DNA from: Halomicronema sp. CCY15110
GTDB taxonomy: Bacteria > Cyanobacteriota > Cyanobacteriia > Phormidesmidales > Phormidesmidaceae
Direction of reading: 5' to 3'
DNA length: 64,000 nucleotides
Assembly: GCF_016888165.1 (NCBI RefSeq)
Contig: NZ_JACSWC010000435.1
Location: forward strand, 1 to 64,000
The notes beneath the pieces are model-generated. The model was not told the origin of the DNA, searched no databases, and saw only the letters and a list, made by a program, of their open reading frames with translations. Positions 36,563-46,211 of the stretch are shown piece after piece. Numbering within the stretch: the first letter of the stretch is position 1; each line of letters starts with the position of its first letter. The position numbers and the translations under genes are program-made.

Positions 36563-37780
36563 ATGAGTTATCAGCCACCGTCCGGAACCCGCGATTTGTT
36601 GCCGCTGGATGTCGCCCAAAAGTATTGGATTGAGGCGCGTCTGGAGGCCATGTTTCAGCGGTGGGGATATCACCGCATCATTACCTCCACGGTGGAGAAC
36701 TTGGATACGTTGATGGCTGGGGGGGCGATCGCTCAGTCTTCGGTGATTCAGCTCCAGGGCGACGGGCCAGAACGACTCGGCTTACGGCCCGAACTCACGG
36801 CGTCCATCGCGCGAGCTGCTGTCACCCGCATGGCGCAAGTCACCTATCCTCAACGGCTGTATTACACCGCTAACGTGTTTAGCCGGGCACCGAAAGGGTC
36901 GCAGGCGGGGCAGCGCGAATATTATCAAGCCGGAGTCGAACTGCTGGGAACGAGCGGCACCCTGGCGGATGCCGAAACCTTGCGGCTGCTGCTGAGCTGT
37001 GTCAAAAACTTGCAACTCACGGATTGGCAATTGATTTTGGGTAATGCGGATCTGACCCGATCGCTGCTCCAAGCATTTCCCGAAAGGTTGCGGGGCACCG
37101 TGCGAGCAGCGATCGCCCAACTCGACCGCATCACCTTGGAAACCCTGGATTTGCCGGATGAGTTACGGCAGCGAGCCTTGCAACTGATGGATTTGCGCGG
37201 ACGACCCCAAGACGTGTTGCAAACAGTCAGCCAACTGCCTCTCACGCCAGAGCAGCAGGCGATCGTCAATGAACTCAAGTCTTTGCTGGAACTCTTAGAT
37301 CGGGCCAAGCCGGCCTCTCCAGTGATTCTTGACCTGAGCTTGGTGCAGTCGTTTGATTACTACACCGGCATCATCTTTGAGGCGGTGGTCAACACGCCCC
37401 AAGGGCGACAAGTCGTGGGCAAGGGCGGACGTTACGACAATCTGCTCGGCGTGTTTGATCCCAAAGGGCGCAGCTATCCCGGCATCGGCTTCATGCTGAA
37501 TGTGGAAACGCTGCATCAAGCCCTGGCGGGGACGGGCTGTTTGCCAGAAGTGATTCCGCCGAGCGACTGGCTCGTGGTGCCCAAAACGCCCCAGGCCGCG
37601 ATCGCGGCCTTTCAGTATGCCGAAACCATTCGCGAAGCCGAAGCGTTGGTCAGGGTGGAGCTTTATTTAGAACCTGAAGACGACGTTGCGGTGATTCGCC
37701 AGCGGGCGCGCGATCGCAACATCAGCCGTATCGCTTGGATTACGGACACCCACCCACCGGAAATCGAAGCGGTAAACTGA
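36563..37780 (+). CDS. hisZ: ATP phosphoribosyltransferase regulatory subunit
   Basis: A 405-residue histidyl-tRNA-synthetase paralogue. N-terminus YQPPSGTRDLLPLDVAQK, then class II core features: GYHRIITSTVENLDTL, LRPELTASIARA, and a degenerate histidine-A region (SFDYYTGIIFEAV, GGRYDNLLG). It lacks the C-terminal tRNA-binding domain of HisS. HisZ joins the short HisG catalytic subunit to make the first enzyme of histidine synthesis and gives it allosteric control. The start directly follows the stop of the J-domain gene. A ferredoxin gene follows after a hairpin. Confidence 0.93.
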   Translation: MSYQPPSGTRDLLPLDVAQKYWIEARLEAMFQRWGYHRIITSTVENLDTLMAGGAIAQSSVIQLQGDGPERLGLRPELTASIARAAVTRMAQVTYPQRLYYTANVFSRAPKGSQAGQREYYQAGVELLGTSGTLADAETLRLLLSCVKNLQLTDWQLILGNADLTRSLLQAFPERLRGTVRAAIAQLDRITLETLDLPDELRQRALQLMDLRGRPQDVLQTVSQLPLTPEQQAIVNELKSLLELLDRAKPASPVILDLSLVQSFDYYTGIIFEAVVNTPQGRQVVGKGGRYDNLLGVFDPKGRSYPGIGFMLNVETLHQALAGTGCLPEVIPPSDWLVVPKTPQAAIAAFQYAETIREAEALVRVELYLEPEDDVAVIRQRARDRNISRIAWITDTHPPEIEAVN

Positions 37781-37787
37781 ATCTAGG

Positions 37788-37825
37788 CTGATTTCTCTGG
37801 GCAAAGTAAAACTTTGGGAAATCAG
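37788..37825 (+). promoter_or_regulatory. hairpin between hisZ and ferredoxin gene
   Basis: Outer arms CTGATTTC (37788-37795) and 37818-37825, plus an inner AAAGT/ACTTT pair. It could be an attenuator, processing site or partial terminator before the ferredoxin gene. No T run follows. Confidence 0.5.
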
Positions 37826-37857
37826 GTTAAAGAAGACGCCGATTAAGAGAGGAGAAT

Positions 37858-38085
37858 ATGGCTCATACAATTGTGACCAACGTGTGTGAAGGGGTGGCTG
37901 ATTGTGTCGATGCTTGCCCAGTAGCCTGCATTCACGAAGGCCCCGACAAAAATGCCAAAGGCACCGATTGGTACTGGATTGATTTTTCCACCTGCATCGA
38001 TTGCGGCATTTGCTTACAAGTTTGTCCCGTTGAGGGCGCAATTCTGCCCGAAGAACAACCGGAATTGCAAAAAACGCCAGCTTAG
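37858..38085 (+). CDS. bacterial-type ferredoxin, two Fe-S clusters
   Basis: A 75-residue electron carrier. Cluster ligands: VCEGVADCVDACPVACI at the N-terminus and CIDCGICLQVCP near 48-59 (a classical CxxCxxCxxxCP). The spacing of the first set fits a 3Fe-4S/4Fe-4S (7Fe) or 2[4Fe-4S] type. GAGGAG lies 5-6 nt before the ATG. Such ferredoxins next to hisZ are common in cyanobacteria; redox partner unknown to me. Confidence 0.9.
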   Translation: MAHTIVTNVCEGVADCVDACPVACIHEGPDKNAKGTDWYWIDFSTCIDCGICLQVCPVEGAILPEEQPELQKTPA

Positions 38086-38723
38086 GCCGCGGCGAGAAAA
38101 TCACATCCCAGTTGAGGGGCGTGACTGGATCGTGAGGGGGCTGAGTTGGGGGGACTATCTTTGGTCAGGCATCGGCAACTTTGTGGTGAACGTATCCCCT
38201 GAAGACAGGTCGGTGGGCGATCGCTCTGCCGGTTCCAGCCATCCCGCAACCGTGCTGATCCGCAACCGTGCAGATAAGGCTGATGGCTTGGCTGTGGCGC
38301 TCACCACGAGTTTTGCTGAGTTCAAGTGTTGACGGATACACTTTTCCAAAAGTTCAAACACTTTGAACCAATTACCTTTTTCCCGTAAATCTATCTAGAA
38401 ATTGTGGGCCTTTCTGAGGTGCGGGGGGCATTATGAAACTGTTGAAAGACACTTATCCTGAACCGCTTCTAAGCCTAGCTACTTATTTAACCTAACACTC
38501 TATGTTTAAGCGCCCCCAGTGCCTTGTGCACTGGGGGTTATTACATTTTGGGGAAGCTCCTAACGCCAGCTCCTTGCTCCCCAGGGCGCATTAGTTAAGC
38601 CACTGTATTACGAGAAGCGCGCCCGCCCGCTGAGCCATGCCAGCAACGGTGATGAGCCAGGCCGCTGTGAGCCTTCCAGGGGGAGTCCGTAATGGTGACT
38701 CTAACGGCATCCAGCGACGAGCT
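38086..38723. other. 638-base gap between ferredoxin and protease genes
   Basis: No gene is supported. Convergent ends on both sides. A hairpin at 38513-38537 is the only clear structure. Confidence 0.45.
38513..38537. terminator. hairpin, probable terminator
   Basis: Perfect 10-base arms CCCCCAGTGC (38513-38522) and 38528-38537, 5-base loop. It lies between convergent genes; no strong T run on either side. Confidence 0.6.
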
Positions 38724-40799
38724 TCATAGCAAGGCGAGGGTGAGTTGCCAATTCAGTAATTGTCCGGTGTGACCAGGGGCGCGATCGCTGACTCGGAGCG
38801 CCCAACGTCCGGCGGCAGAGCTACCAATGGCCCCGATCAAGATCGGGGTATTTTGCACGTTGTATTGCCGATTAAGTTGCTGCTGGTTGCCCAGGGTGCG
38901 GCCTTGCAACAATAACTCCTGGCCCGTCGGCAGGCGCAAATACACTTCGACATCGCCTAAATAATCATGCGCCAGGGTGACGTGAACGGTTAAATCTTGC
39001 ACCGTCCCCGTGGTGCGAACCTGCTGGGGACGGCTCACCCCAGTAGCCTGATTATCCGGAATCGAGGTCAGGAAATCATCCTTAAGCGCCACCGTGCGGG
39101 TATAAGTGCGGCCCTGCCATAACCGCCGTTTCGCCTCCATCACGGCCCGGTAGGCATTCACCCGACCGTAGCCAAACCATTGGGAGTGACCTTGCTGGTC
39201 GTAGGTACCGTAACGGGTTCCCAGTTGGGGGTCGGGGGTAGTATCAGTGATTTTGTCTGCCGTTTGTTGCAGAATTTGCTTCACTGCGCGTGCCGTAAGT
39301 GATGGATTGGCCGACAAGACTAGAGCCGCGACTCCGGCCACCTCTGGACAAGCGCTCGATGTGCCGCCAAAGGTGTGGGTATAGGCATCGAGATCGTAGC
39401 CTGCGGTGCCGGTGCGATCGCTAGTCACCATGCCTCTACCGGGGGTTGCCGTCGCGATCGGCGGCCCGGTTTTGATGCTGCCCGTCTCCGGCAACGACAC
39501 CGTGGGATGTCCATTATTGCTAGGCGCGGCCACCGCCACATCCCGCCCCCAATTGCTGTAAGCCGACTTGCTGTTGAGACTGGTGCAAGCTGACACCGTA
39601 ATCACGTCGGGATGCACCGCGAACCCGCTCAGCCATGCCGTCTGCCCGCTCACCGCATTGCGCGGCCAGTCCCGTTCGTTCACGGTGCCATGCACGGGAC
39701 GGTTGGCATTCCCCGCCGAAAACACAATCACACAGCCTTTGCCATCGCGGCCCTGAGTGGCCGCTTGGGTCAGCACCAAGCGTTGCCGTAGCGACAGGGG
39801 ATACTTAATCGCTGCGGGTGACCAGCTACAAGAGATCACGGCCGCCCCTTGCTGCATCGCCCACCGGAACATTTCTTCAATGGCCGCATCGTCTAAAAAA
39901 CCCGTCATCCGCAGAGGCATCAATCCACAGCCGGGGGCCACACCAACAATGCCGCTGGCATTTTCTTCGCCGATCGCCAGTCCCGCGCAAGCGGTGCCGT
40001 GATTATCGGTTGTCGCATCGGGCAGGGGGACGGCATCCTGCGCTTTGAGGTCTTTGGGAGCCACAATTTTGCCGAGGCCCTGCAAATCGGGATGAGCTAG
40101 GTCAAAGCCATCGTCACATACGGCCACCACCACCGAGCGCGTGCCACGGGTCAAATCCCACGCAGCTTCGGCGGCAATGTGGGCATTTGGCTGAACTAAA
40201 GCGCTGACCACTGGGGTCAGGTGCCACTGCTGCCGAAATAAATTGTCCGTAGGGCGATATTGCGGCGCGGTGGCCATCACTACGTTCGGTTCTGCCGTCA
40301 ACACTTCGGTCAGCCGCATCAAGTGATTGGCAATTTTGAGGGGATTTTCACTCGCTGACGGCGTCACGCGATACACAAACGTGTTGGGAATGCCTGCCAG
40401 TGTTTGGGCGATCGCTAATCCCGGCGGAGCCGCGATCGCCTGCCGCTGGGCTGCCATGACGGCAGGGGCAAATTGCACAGTGATCTGGTCAGTGAGATAA
40501 ATCCAGCTGCGGGGACTCGCCGCTAAGCGATAAACCCGACTGGCGAATTGGACCCATGCACTTTGCCGAGCCGCCGCGAGGGCCGATTCTAAGTGATCCG
40601 GGGCCACTTGCCATTCCACCAGTTCACCGCGGGCGACCGGGCGCACGGCCAGTGGCGCAATGAGCGATCGCAGCTCATCTACGGCGGTCGGGGCCGTCAG
40701 GCGCGTGGTGAAGCGATCGCTCACCCGACTCAGCAACAGTTCTTCCCCCCCCCGCTGTAAGATGAGCCCGGGTCTGGATTGGTCGCTACGATTGGTCAT
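38724..40799 (-). CDS. S8 (subtilisin-like) serine protease with C-terminal P domain
   Basis: A 691-residue protein from ATG 40799, which has AGAGGT upstream; an ATG at 40823 is an alternative. Catalytic triad in order: Asp in VAVCDDGFDLAHPDL (about 220), His in DNHGTACAGLA (about 265), Ser in GGTSSACPEVAG (about 480). The last 120 residues form a proprotein-convertase P domain (VHVTLAHDYLGDVEVYLR, then GRWALRVSDRAPGHTGQLLNWQL), which stabilises the protease or binds substrate. No N-terminal signal peptide is visible, so it may be intracellular or exported by another route. The first 150 residues may be an inhibitory prosegment. Confidence 0.92.
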   Translation of the reverse strand: MTNRSDQSRPGLILQRGGEELLLSRVSDRFTTRLTAPTAVDELRSLIAPLAVRPVARGELVEWQVAPDHLESALAAARQSAWVQFASRVYRLAASPRSWIYLTDQITVQFAPAVMAAQRQAIAAPPGLAIAQTLAGIPNTFVYRVTPSASENPLKIANHLMRLTEVLTAEPNVVMATAPQYRPTDNLFRQQWHLTPVVSALVQPNAHIAAEAAWDLTRGTRSVVVAVCDDGFDLAHPDLQGLGKIVAPKDLKAQDAVPLPDATTDNHGTACAGLAIGEENASGIVGVAPGCGLMPLRMTGFLDDAAIEEMFRWAMQQGAAVISCSWSPAAIKYPLSLRQRLVLTQAATQGRDGKGCVIVFSAGNANRPVHGTVNERDWPRNAVSGQTAWLSGFAVHPDVITVSACTSLNSKSAYSNWGRDVAVAAPSNNGHPTVSLPETGSIKTGPPIATATPGRGMVTSDRTGTAGYDLDAYTHTFGGTSSACPEVAGVAALVLSANPSLTARAVKQILQQTADKITDTTPDPQLGTRYGTYDQQGHSQWFGYGRVNAYRAVMEAKRRLWQGRTYTRTVALKDDFLTSIPDNQATGVSRPQQVRTTGTVQDLTVHVTLAHDYLGDVEVYLRLPTGQELLLQGRTLGNQQQLNRQYNVQNTPILIGAIGSSAAGRWALRVSDRAPGHTGQLLNWQLTLALL

Positions 40800-41015
40800 C
40801 CCTGCACCTCTGGAACCTGGCATCGACCGTCAGCGTCTAATCGCCTTGGCCCGCGATCCGGTCGCTGATCAGACTCAACGCCGACGCTGTGCCTCAACTG
40901 TAGTCAACGCTAACGCCGTTGGTCGCAAGTTAGGTTTTAACTTCAAGTTTCAAGTGAAATGGTAAGATACATCGGTATTTTTGCATTCCGTCAACATTTG
41001 CACTCAGGTTCCCCC

Positions 41016-41573
41016 ATGGCTGTTCATTTCTCTTCCGATTTTCGTAATTTGCACCGTTGGCTTGGCGGTAGCTTGCTAGCGCTCGGCCTAGTCGGGGGCC
41101 TGGGCTCCACCGTGCTTGCACAAGAGAATGACAGTCCCGAGTCTGAAGTGCGGCGCATCGACTCGGTATCGACCAGTGAATTTAGCGTGCCCCATGCGGA
41201 CAAGCTAGTCGCCGAGGGGACAGCTGCGATCGCGACTCAAGACTACACCGAAGCGATCGCGAAGCTAGACGAAGCCCGCGAACTCTACAACCAGCTATCC
41301 CTTTTCTATCAAGAGCTAGCGCAAATGTTCTTTGGGGTAGATACGCGGCAAAACCGCAGCAACCGTGATCTGGCGATCGAAGCCGCCCAAAAGCGAGACG
41401 AAACCACCTACCAACTCGCACTGATTTATCGCAGTCAGGGTCAACCTGAAGAAGCCATTCCCCTCTTCATGGAAGTGCTGCGCAGTCAACAGCCCACTCG
41501 GGACTTGGGAGAGCAGGCCTATCAGCAACTATTCGAAATGGGATTTGTGGAAGCCCCCTACCAATTTAATTAA
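41016..41573 (+). CDS. exported helical-repeat protein of unknown function
   Basis: A 185-residue protein from ATG 41016. The N-terminus has a signal peptide ([23 protein letters not shown], cleavage expected after VLAQ), so it goes to the periplasm or thylakoid lumen. The mature part is helical with TPR-like spacing ([47 protein letters not shown]). I recognise the type as a conserved cyanobacterial protein but know no function. It precedes bolA-grxD on the same strand, 56 nt away. Confidence 0.78.
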   Translation: MAVHFSSDFRNLHRWLGGSLLALGLVGGLGSTVLAQENDSPESEVRRIDSVSTSEFSVPHADKLVAEGTAAIATQDYTEAIAKLDEARELYNQLSLFYQELAQMFFGVDTRQNRSNRDLAIEAAQKRDETTYQLALIYRSQGQPEEAIPLFMEVLRSQQPTRDLGEQAYQQLFEMGFVEAPYQFN

Positions 41574-41629
41574 GTCGGGAAAACGAAATTGATAGACTAG
41601 GGCAAACACCCGTTCACCAGAGGAAAAGC

Positions 41630-41890
41630 ATGGTCACAGCTGATCAAGTCATATCAATGATTCAAACCGAAATGCCTGACGCGGAAGTGAACGTTAACGA
41701 CTTAACTGGCGGAGGCGACCACTTGGAAGTTACGGTAGTGTCGGAAGCGTTCGCTGGGCGCAGTTTAGTGCAGCAACATCAGCTGGTGTATAAGGCTGTG
41801 CAATCCGCCATGTCTAGTGAGGCCATCCACGCCCTCGCGCTGAAGACTTACACCCCAGACATGTGGTCAAAAGTTGGCCAGAGTGCTTAA
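41630..41890 (+). CDS. BolA-family protein
   Basis: An 86-residue BolA fold protein: [19 protein letters not shown], then [31 protein letters not shown] with the conserved His that helps hold a [2Fe-2S] cluster shared with monothiol glutaredoxins, and [16 protein letters not shown] lies upstream of the ATG. The next gene, 60 nt on, encodes the Grx4-type partner, a pairing known across bacteria, where it works in iron-sulfur cluster transfer and iron homeostasis. Confidence 0.93.
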   Translation: MVTADQVISMIQTEMPDAEVNVNDLTGGGDHLEVTVVSEAFAGRSLVQQHQLVYKAVQSAMSSEAIHALALKTYTPDMWSKVGQSA

Positions 41891-41950
41891 TGGCTGATTC
41901 CTTTTTCTTTTTGTATTTGTATTTGCATCCCAACGACGAGGTAATCCCCC

Positions 41951-42274
41951 ATGGCTCCAGAGGTTAAAGAACGCATCGAAACCCTCATCAATGACCACAA
42001 AATCGTGGTGTTTATGAAGGGCAACAAGTTGATGCCCCAATGCGGTTTTTCCAATAACGTAGTCCAGATTTTGAACGTTTTGGGCGTTCCTTTTGAGACG
42101 TTTGATGTGCTCTCTGACTACGACGTGCGTCAGGCCATTAAAGAATATTCCAACTGGCCCACGATCCCCCAGGTTTACCTGAACGGTGAATTTCTTGGTG
42201 GCTCTGATATCTTGATTGAGCTGTACCAAAATGGTCAGCTGCAAGAGACGGTGGAAGTGGCTTTAGCGTCCTAA
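41951..42274 (+). CDS. grxD: monothiol glutaredoxin, Grx4 family
   Basis: A 107-residue thioredoxin-fold protein with the CGFS active site (Cys31 to Ser34) and the glutathione-binding WPTIPQVYLNGEFLGGSDI region (about 68-86). These proteins bind a glutathione-ligated [2Fe-2S] cluster as homodimer or with BolA and hand it to apo-proteins. Length and motif are standard. It forms an operon with bolA and ends at a strong hairpin. Confidence 0.95.
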   Translation: MAPEVKERIETLINDHKIVVFMKGNKLMPQCGFSNNVVQILNVLGVPFETFDVLSDYDVRQAIKEYSNWPTIPQVYLNGEFLGGSDILIELYQNGQLQETVEVALAS

Positions 42275-42327
42275 ACGTCGGTCATCTGATTAAAGATTAA
42301 CTCCGGTCATTGACTTGAACGATTGCT

Positions 42328-42358
42328 TGCCCAGTCAGATTTTGCATCTGGCTGGGCA
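42328..42358 (+). terminator. terminator of bolA-grxD
   Basis: Thirteen-base arms 42328-42340 (TGCCCAGTCAGAT) and 42346-42358, one G-T wobble, 5-base loop; 54 nt after the grxD stop. Confidence 0.75.
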
Positions 42359-43171
42359 TCGTGTATTTGACTTGTTTGGGGAGCAGTCAACGGCACGGGC
42401 GCGTATCCCCAGCAGCAGAAAAGAAGCACCGCAACTCATGTAGGTCATTCATCGGGGTTGGGGTGGGCATGTGGTTCGCCAGTGGAAGTAGCAATATGAG
42501 CTTAGCGGGTAGGCCAAAGCGTGAGCTGCATCGGGGCACCTGACAATAGTTGTCTTAAGGCCGTTACACATTACAAATCAGCAACTGTAGCTGATGCGAT
42601 GTCAGTATTTGGGTAGGCTTCAGAAATGGTGCAGACTTTGCCTTTCCTCGGCGAGGCTATTAAGTCCACACATCCTACCCTGATCCCAGAGGACGAAGGG
42701 ACAGGGAGGATGTAGATGTGGGCGCGGCTTCCCGCAAGGGTGGCGGATGGATAACGAAATTTATGCCATCGAGTACCTAGGACCTGTGATCATTTAGTCA
42801 TCAAAGCCTTGCGGCAAAAGGACGACAGGCCCTAGTTTAGTTCAGGAGTGCGGGCGCGGTAATGCTGATCCCACCAGGTCTCTGGAATTAATTGATGACG
42901 CGCCCTAGACTCCAAAATGCGACGTTGCCCCCTTCTTTCTCAAAATGCTGCGAGGAAACCAGCGTTCACAGCCTCCCGGAGTACGGGGATTTAAGGGGCA
43001 AGAAGACATCTTCCGAGCCGGGCAGGTGGCTGGTGTGTATCAGATAGCTGGATCAGGAGAGAAACTGCAGGCGGTGAAATCCACCCCCATGTCAACCCTT
43101 CACTTTTATCCCTGAATAAGGTTTAACGCCGCTCAGGGCATTCCCCATTCATCGATCAGGAGCACGCAATC
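42359..43171. other. 813-base gap upstream of the sensor kinase
   Basis: No gene, tRNA or repeat that I can support; short frames here are not protein-like. It should contain the promoter of the kinase operon. Confidence 0.4.
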
Positions 43172-46100
43172 ATGTTAGTGAGGTGGCCTCTCTTTCCAAC
43201 CTGGCGACGGGAAACCTTTGGCCTCGTGGGCCTGATGGTGCTGGGGGTGTTGGGAAGCTATTGGCACTGGTCGTTTTTCTTTAATATTGATTTTCTGTTT
43301 GGCTCCATCGCCGTATGGTTGGTGCTGTGTCTTTATGGTTTGCGATGGGGGGCGATCGCTGCGATCGCTTCGGCCAGCGTTACCTATTTCCTGTGGCATC
43401 ATCCCTACGCCATCATCATTTTTACCTGCGAATTTTTGTTTGTCGGTCTGCTCTACGAGCGCTACAAACTCAACCTGGCTATCCTGAATTGGATTTATTG
43501 GATTGCCATTGGCATCCCTTTGGTCTGGCTGTTTTATCGTTACGCCCTAGGGGTCGAGCCGACCCAAGTCCAAATTGTCATGCTCAAGCAGGCAGTGAAT
43601 GGCATCTTTAATGCCCTGACTGCCAGCCTGCTCTTAACTTACACATCGCTGCACCGCTGGTTGGGGCGGCCTCAAACCTGGAGTGTCCTGTCGCTGCAAC
43701 AAACCCTGTTCAATATTTTGGCGGCGTTTGTCTTTTTTCCCACACTCATCTTTATGGCGATCGGCAGTTACCAAGTAGTCGACAATATTAAGGCTGAGAA
43801 AACTCAACAGCTTCAAGATGCGACCGCCCATGTGGATTTTCTGATCAATAATTGGTACCAACAACATCAGCAGGCCATGGTCGCCCTGGAACCCCTAGCG
43901 ATGGATGTGATTACCGATGCTACACGCCTTCCGCAAACGTTAGAGGTGCTACAGCAGCAGGCCAAAATCCTCACCACGGTGATTCCTGATTTTCAAGAAA
44001 TCGCGATCGCCGATCGCCAGAATCGAGTGCTTGCCGCAGCGCCCAGCGGCAGTGAGGGAGAACGGATGCCCAGCCTTGACCCGAGCCCTGAATCAGGCAT
44101 CCCGAATACGCGACTCATCACCGAAGGGGTTACTCAGTCGGAGGTGGTTATCCTACAGCAAGACATCTTTCGCCATGGCCAGCTAATCGGTAACATTTGG
44201 GGACAAATTGATCTCACTGGCTTACAGCAGTTGATGGCTGATACGCTCATCGGCTTGCCGATGCAAGCCACCCTGCTCGATCGCCAACAACAAGTGGTTA
44301 CCAGTACCGTCGCCGGATCCCCCCCTGGTAGCGTACTCACGATTCACCAATCAGGGGAACGATTGCCGATTGCGCCTCAGATTTATCAATGGTTGCCGAC
44401 CGATGGCAGCCCAGTCGCTATGGTGCGCTGGCGTAATTCCTCATTGATCATGGAATCACCCCTGCAACCCAGCACACCGTGGACTTTAGCCCTAGAGTCG
44501 CCGGTCGCCGATCAGGTCGCGATGATCGAAAACTTTCATACCCGTAACCTCTCAATTTTGATGTTGGTGTCGGGGCTGGCGTTTGCTTTGGCGACCTTGG
44601 TCAGCCAAAAACTCCTGAAACCCCTGTCACAGTTGGCCCAAGTGACGCACAATTTGCCGAACCAACTGATCGAAAAACGCCAGATCGCCTGGCCCCAAAG
44701 TCCGGTTTATGAACTCACCTCTTTAGTCCGTAACTTTCAGCAGATGGCGACTACGCTCACGCAAAAATTCCAGGAAATTCAGCAGGCCAAGCAAACCGCC
44801 GAAACTGCTAACCAGGCAAAAAGTGATTTTTTGGCCACGATGAGTCATGAGTTGCGCACCCCGCTCAATGCCATTCTCGGATTTGCTGATCTGCTTTACC
44901 GCAACCCGACTCTGGCGGAATACCACACCGAGTTACAGCAGATTCACCAAAGCGGGGCGCATTTGCTCGAACTCATTAATGATGTGTTGGATCTGGCCAA
45001 GATTGAGGCGGGACGCACCACACTCCATGAAACCCACTTTAGTTTGCGGGAACTGATCGATCATTTGGCGTCCACGTTCAGCCTCAAAACCGCATCCCAG
45101 GGGATTCGCTTTGAGGTGGAGCGATCGCCCCAATTGCCCACCTTCATCCGGGCCGACCAGCGGAAACTCCGCCAGGTACTGCTTAATTTGTTGGGCAATG
45201 CCATCAAATTTACTCGGGAGGGACAAGTCACCCTCAGAGTGACGCATTCTCTCGATGGCAGCGGGCCGGGGAACGGCGATCGCGCTTGGCTACAATTTGA
45301 GGTGAGCGATACTGGCCCGGGCATCCCCCCCGCCGATCAAAAGCGTCTGTTTCAAGCTTTTTACCAAACCCAAACCGGTAAAAATAGTCAAACGGGCACC
45401 GGCTTGGGACTCCGCATCAGCGATCACTTCGTCAGCCTGATGGGGGGCAATCTATCCGTCACGAGCACCGTCGGCCAAGGTAGCTGCTTTGGGTTTGCAG
45501 TGCCCGTACAAATTTCAGATGGCGGCGATGAGTTGCCGCCGCAGCCTCGGCAGGCGATCGCGATCGCCCCCAACCAGCCGTCGTATCGTTTACTCATTGT
45601 GGACGACCATCCCAGCAACCGCTTACTGCTGTACCAACTGTTAAATCCACTCGGCTTTGAGGTCAAAACAGCGGCAAACGGGCAAGCCGCGATCGACCTC
45701 TGGGCCGCCTGGCAGCCCCATCTCATTTGGATGGATATACACATGCCAGATTTAGATGGCTACGCGGCCACTCGGCAGATCAAAGCTCAATCGACTGATC
45801 CAGAGACCGTCGTTGTGGCCCTCACAGCCAGCGTCTTCGAATCAGAAAAATCCCTAGTCTTGGAAGCGGGATGCGACGATTTCATCCGCAAACCTTTCCA
45901 ACGAGATGACATTATTGCCATCCTAGAACAGCGTCTTGACGTTAAATTCATCTACGCCCAACCCCCGCCCATTGATCCGCCGACAGCCCAGTCATTAGGC
46001 CCCCTATCAGAGCAAGAACTAGATCACTGGAAAACCCTGGATCCCGCCTGGCGCAAAGCTTTATATCGCACTGCCACCCAGGCCGATCAAGCCACACTGC

Positions 46101-46210
46101 TCGATTTGTTGCAGCAAATACCCGCCGATCAAACAGCACTCCGTCACAAGCTTTACCACTGGATCATTAATTTCAACTATGACAAAATCATGGCACTAGT
46201 CGAGGGTTGA
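43172..46210 (+). CDS. membrane hybrid histidine kinase (HisKA-HATPase-REC)
   Basis: A 1012-residue sensor. Residues 1-160 hold five to six transmembrane helices (MASE1-like), about 175-470 a further helix, an outside sensory region of Cache-like appearance and another helix. A short HAMP-like linker and coiled coil lead to HisKA with [19 protein letters not shown] (phospho-acceptor His559), HATPase with [22 protein letters not shown] and GTGLGL, then a receiver domain with the phospho-acceptor Asp855 in WMDIHMPD and the conserved Lys in RKPF. A C-terminal helical tail follows. The signal is unknown. The GGDEF/EAL gene starts 1 nt after its stop, so this is the likely controller of that protein. 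Confidence 0.93.
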   Translation: MLVRWPLFPTWRRETFGLVGLMVLGVLGSYWHWSFFFNIDFLFGSIAVWLVLCLYGLRWGAIAAIASASVTYFLWHHPYAIIIFTCEFLFVGLLYERYKLNLAILNWIYWIAIGIPLVWLFYRYALGVEPTQVQIVMLKQAVNGIFNALTASLLLTYTSLHRWLGRPQTWSVLSLQQTLFNILAAFVFFPTLIFMAIGSYQVVDNIKAEKTQQLQDATAHVDFLINNWYQQHQQAMVALEPLAMDVITDATRLPQTLEVLQQQAKILTTVIPDFQEIAIADRQNRVLAAAPSGSEGERMPSLDPSPESGIPNTRLITEGVTQSEVVILQQDIFRHGQLIGNIWGQIDLTGLQQLMADTLIGLPMQATLLDRQQQVVTSTVAGSPPGSVLTIHQSGERLPIAPQIYQWLPTDGSPVAMVRWRNSSLIMESPLQPSTPWTLALESPVADQVAMIENFHTRNLSILMLVSGLAFALATLVSQKLLKPLSQLAQVTHNLPNQLIEKRQIAWPQSPVYELTSLVRNFQQMATTLTQKFQEIQQAKQTAETANQAKSDFLATMSHELRTPLNAILGFADLLYRNPTLAEYHTELQQIHQSGAHLLELINDVLDLAKIEAGRTTLHETHFSLRELIDHLASTFSLKTASQGIRFEVERSPQLPTFIRADQRKLRQVLLNLLGNAIKFTREGQVTLRVTHSLDGSGPGNGDRAWLQFEVSDTGPGIPPADQKRLFQAFYQTQTGKNSQTGTGLGLRISDHFVSLMGGNLSVTSTVGQGSCFGFAVPVQISDGGDELPPQPRQAIAIAPNQPSYRLLIVDDHPSNRLLLYQLLNPLGFEVKTAANGQAAIDLWAAWQPHLIWMDIHMPDLDGYAATRQIKAQSTDPETVVVALTASVFESEKSLVLEAGCDDFIRKPFQRDDIIAILEQRLDVKFIYAQPPPIDPPTAQSLGPLSEQELDHWKTLDPAWRKALYRTATQADQATLLDLLQQIPADQTALRHKLYHWIINFNYDKIMALVEG

Positions 46211-46211
46211 G

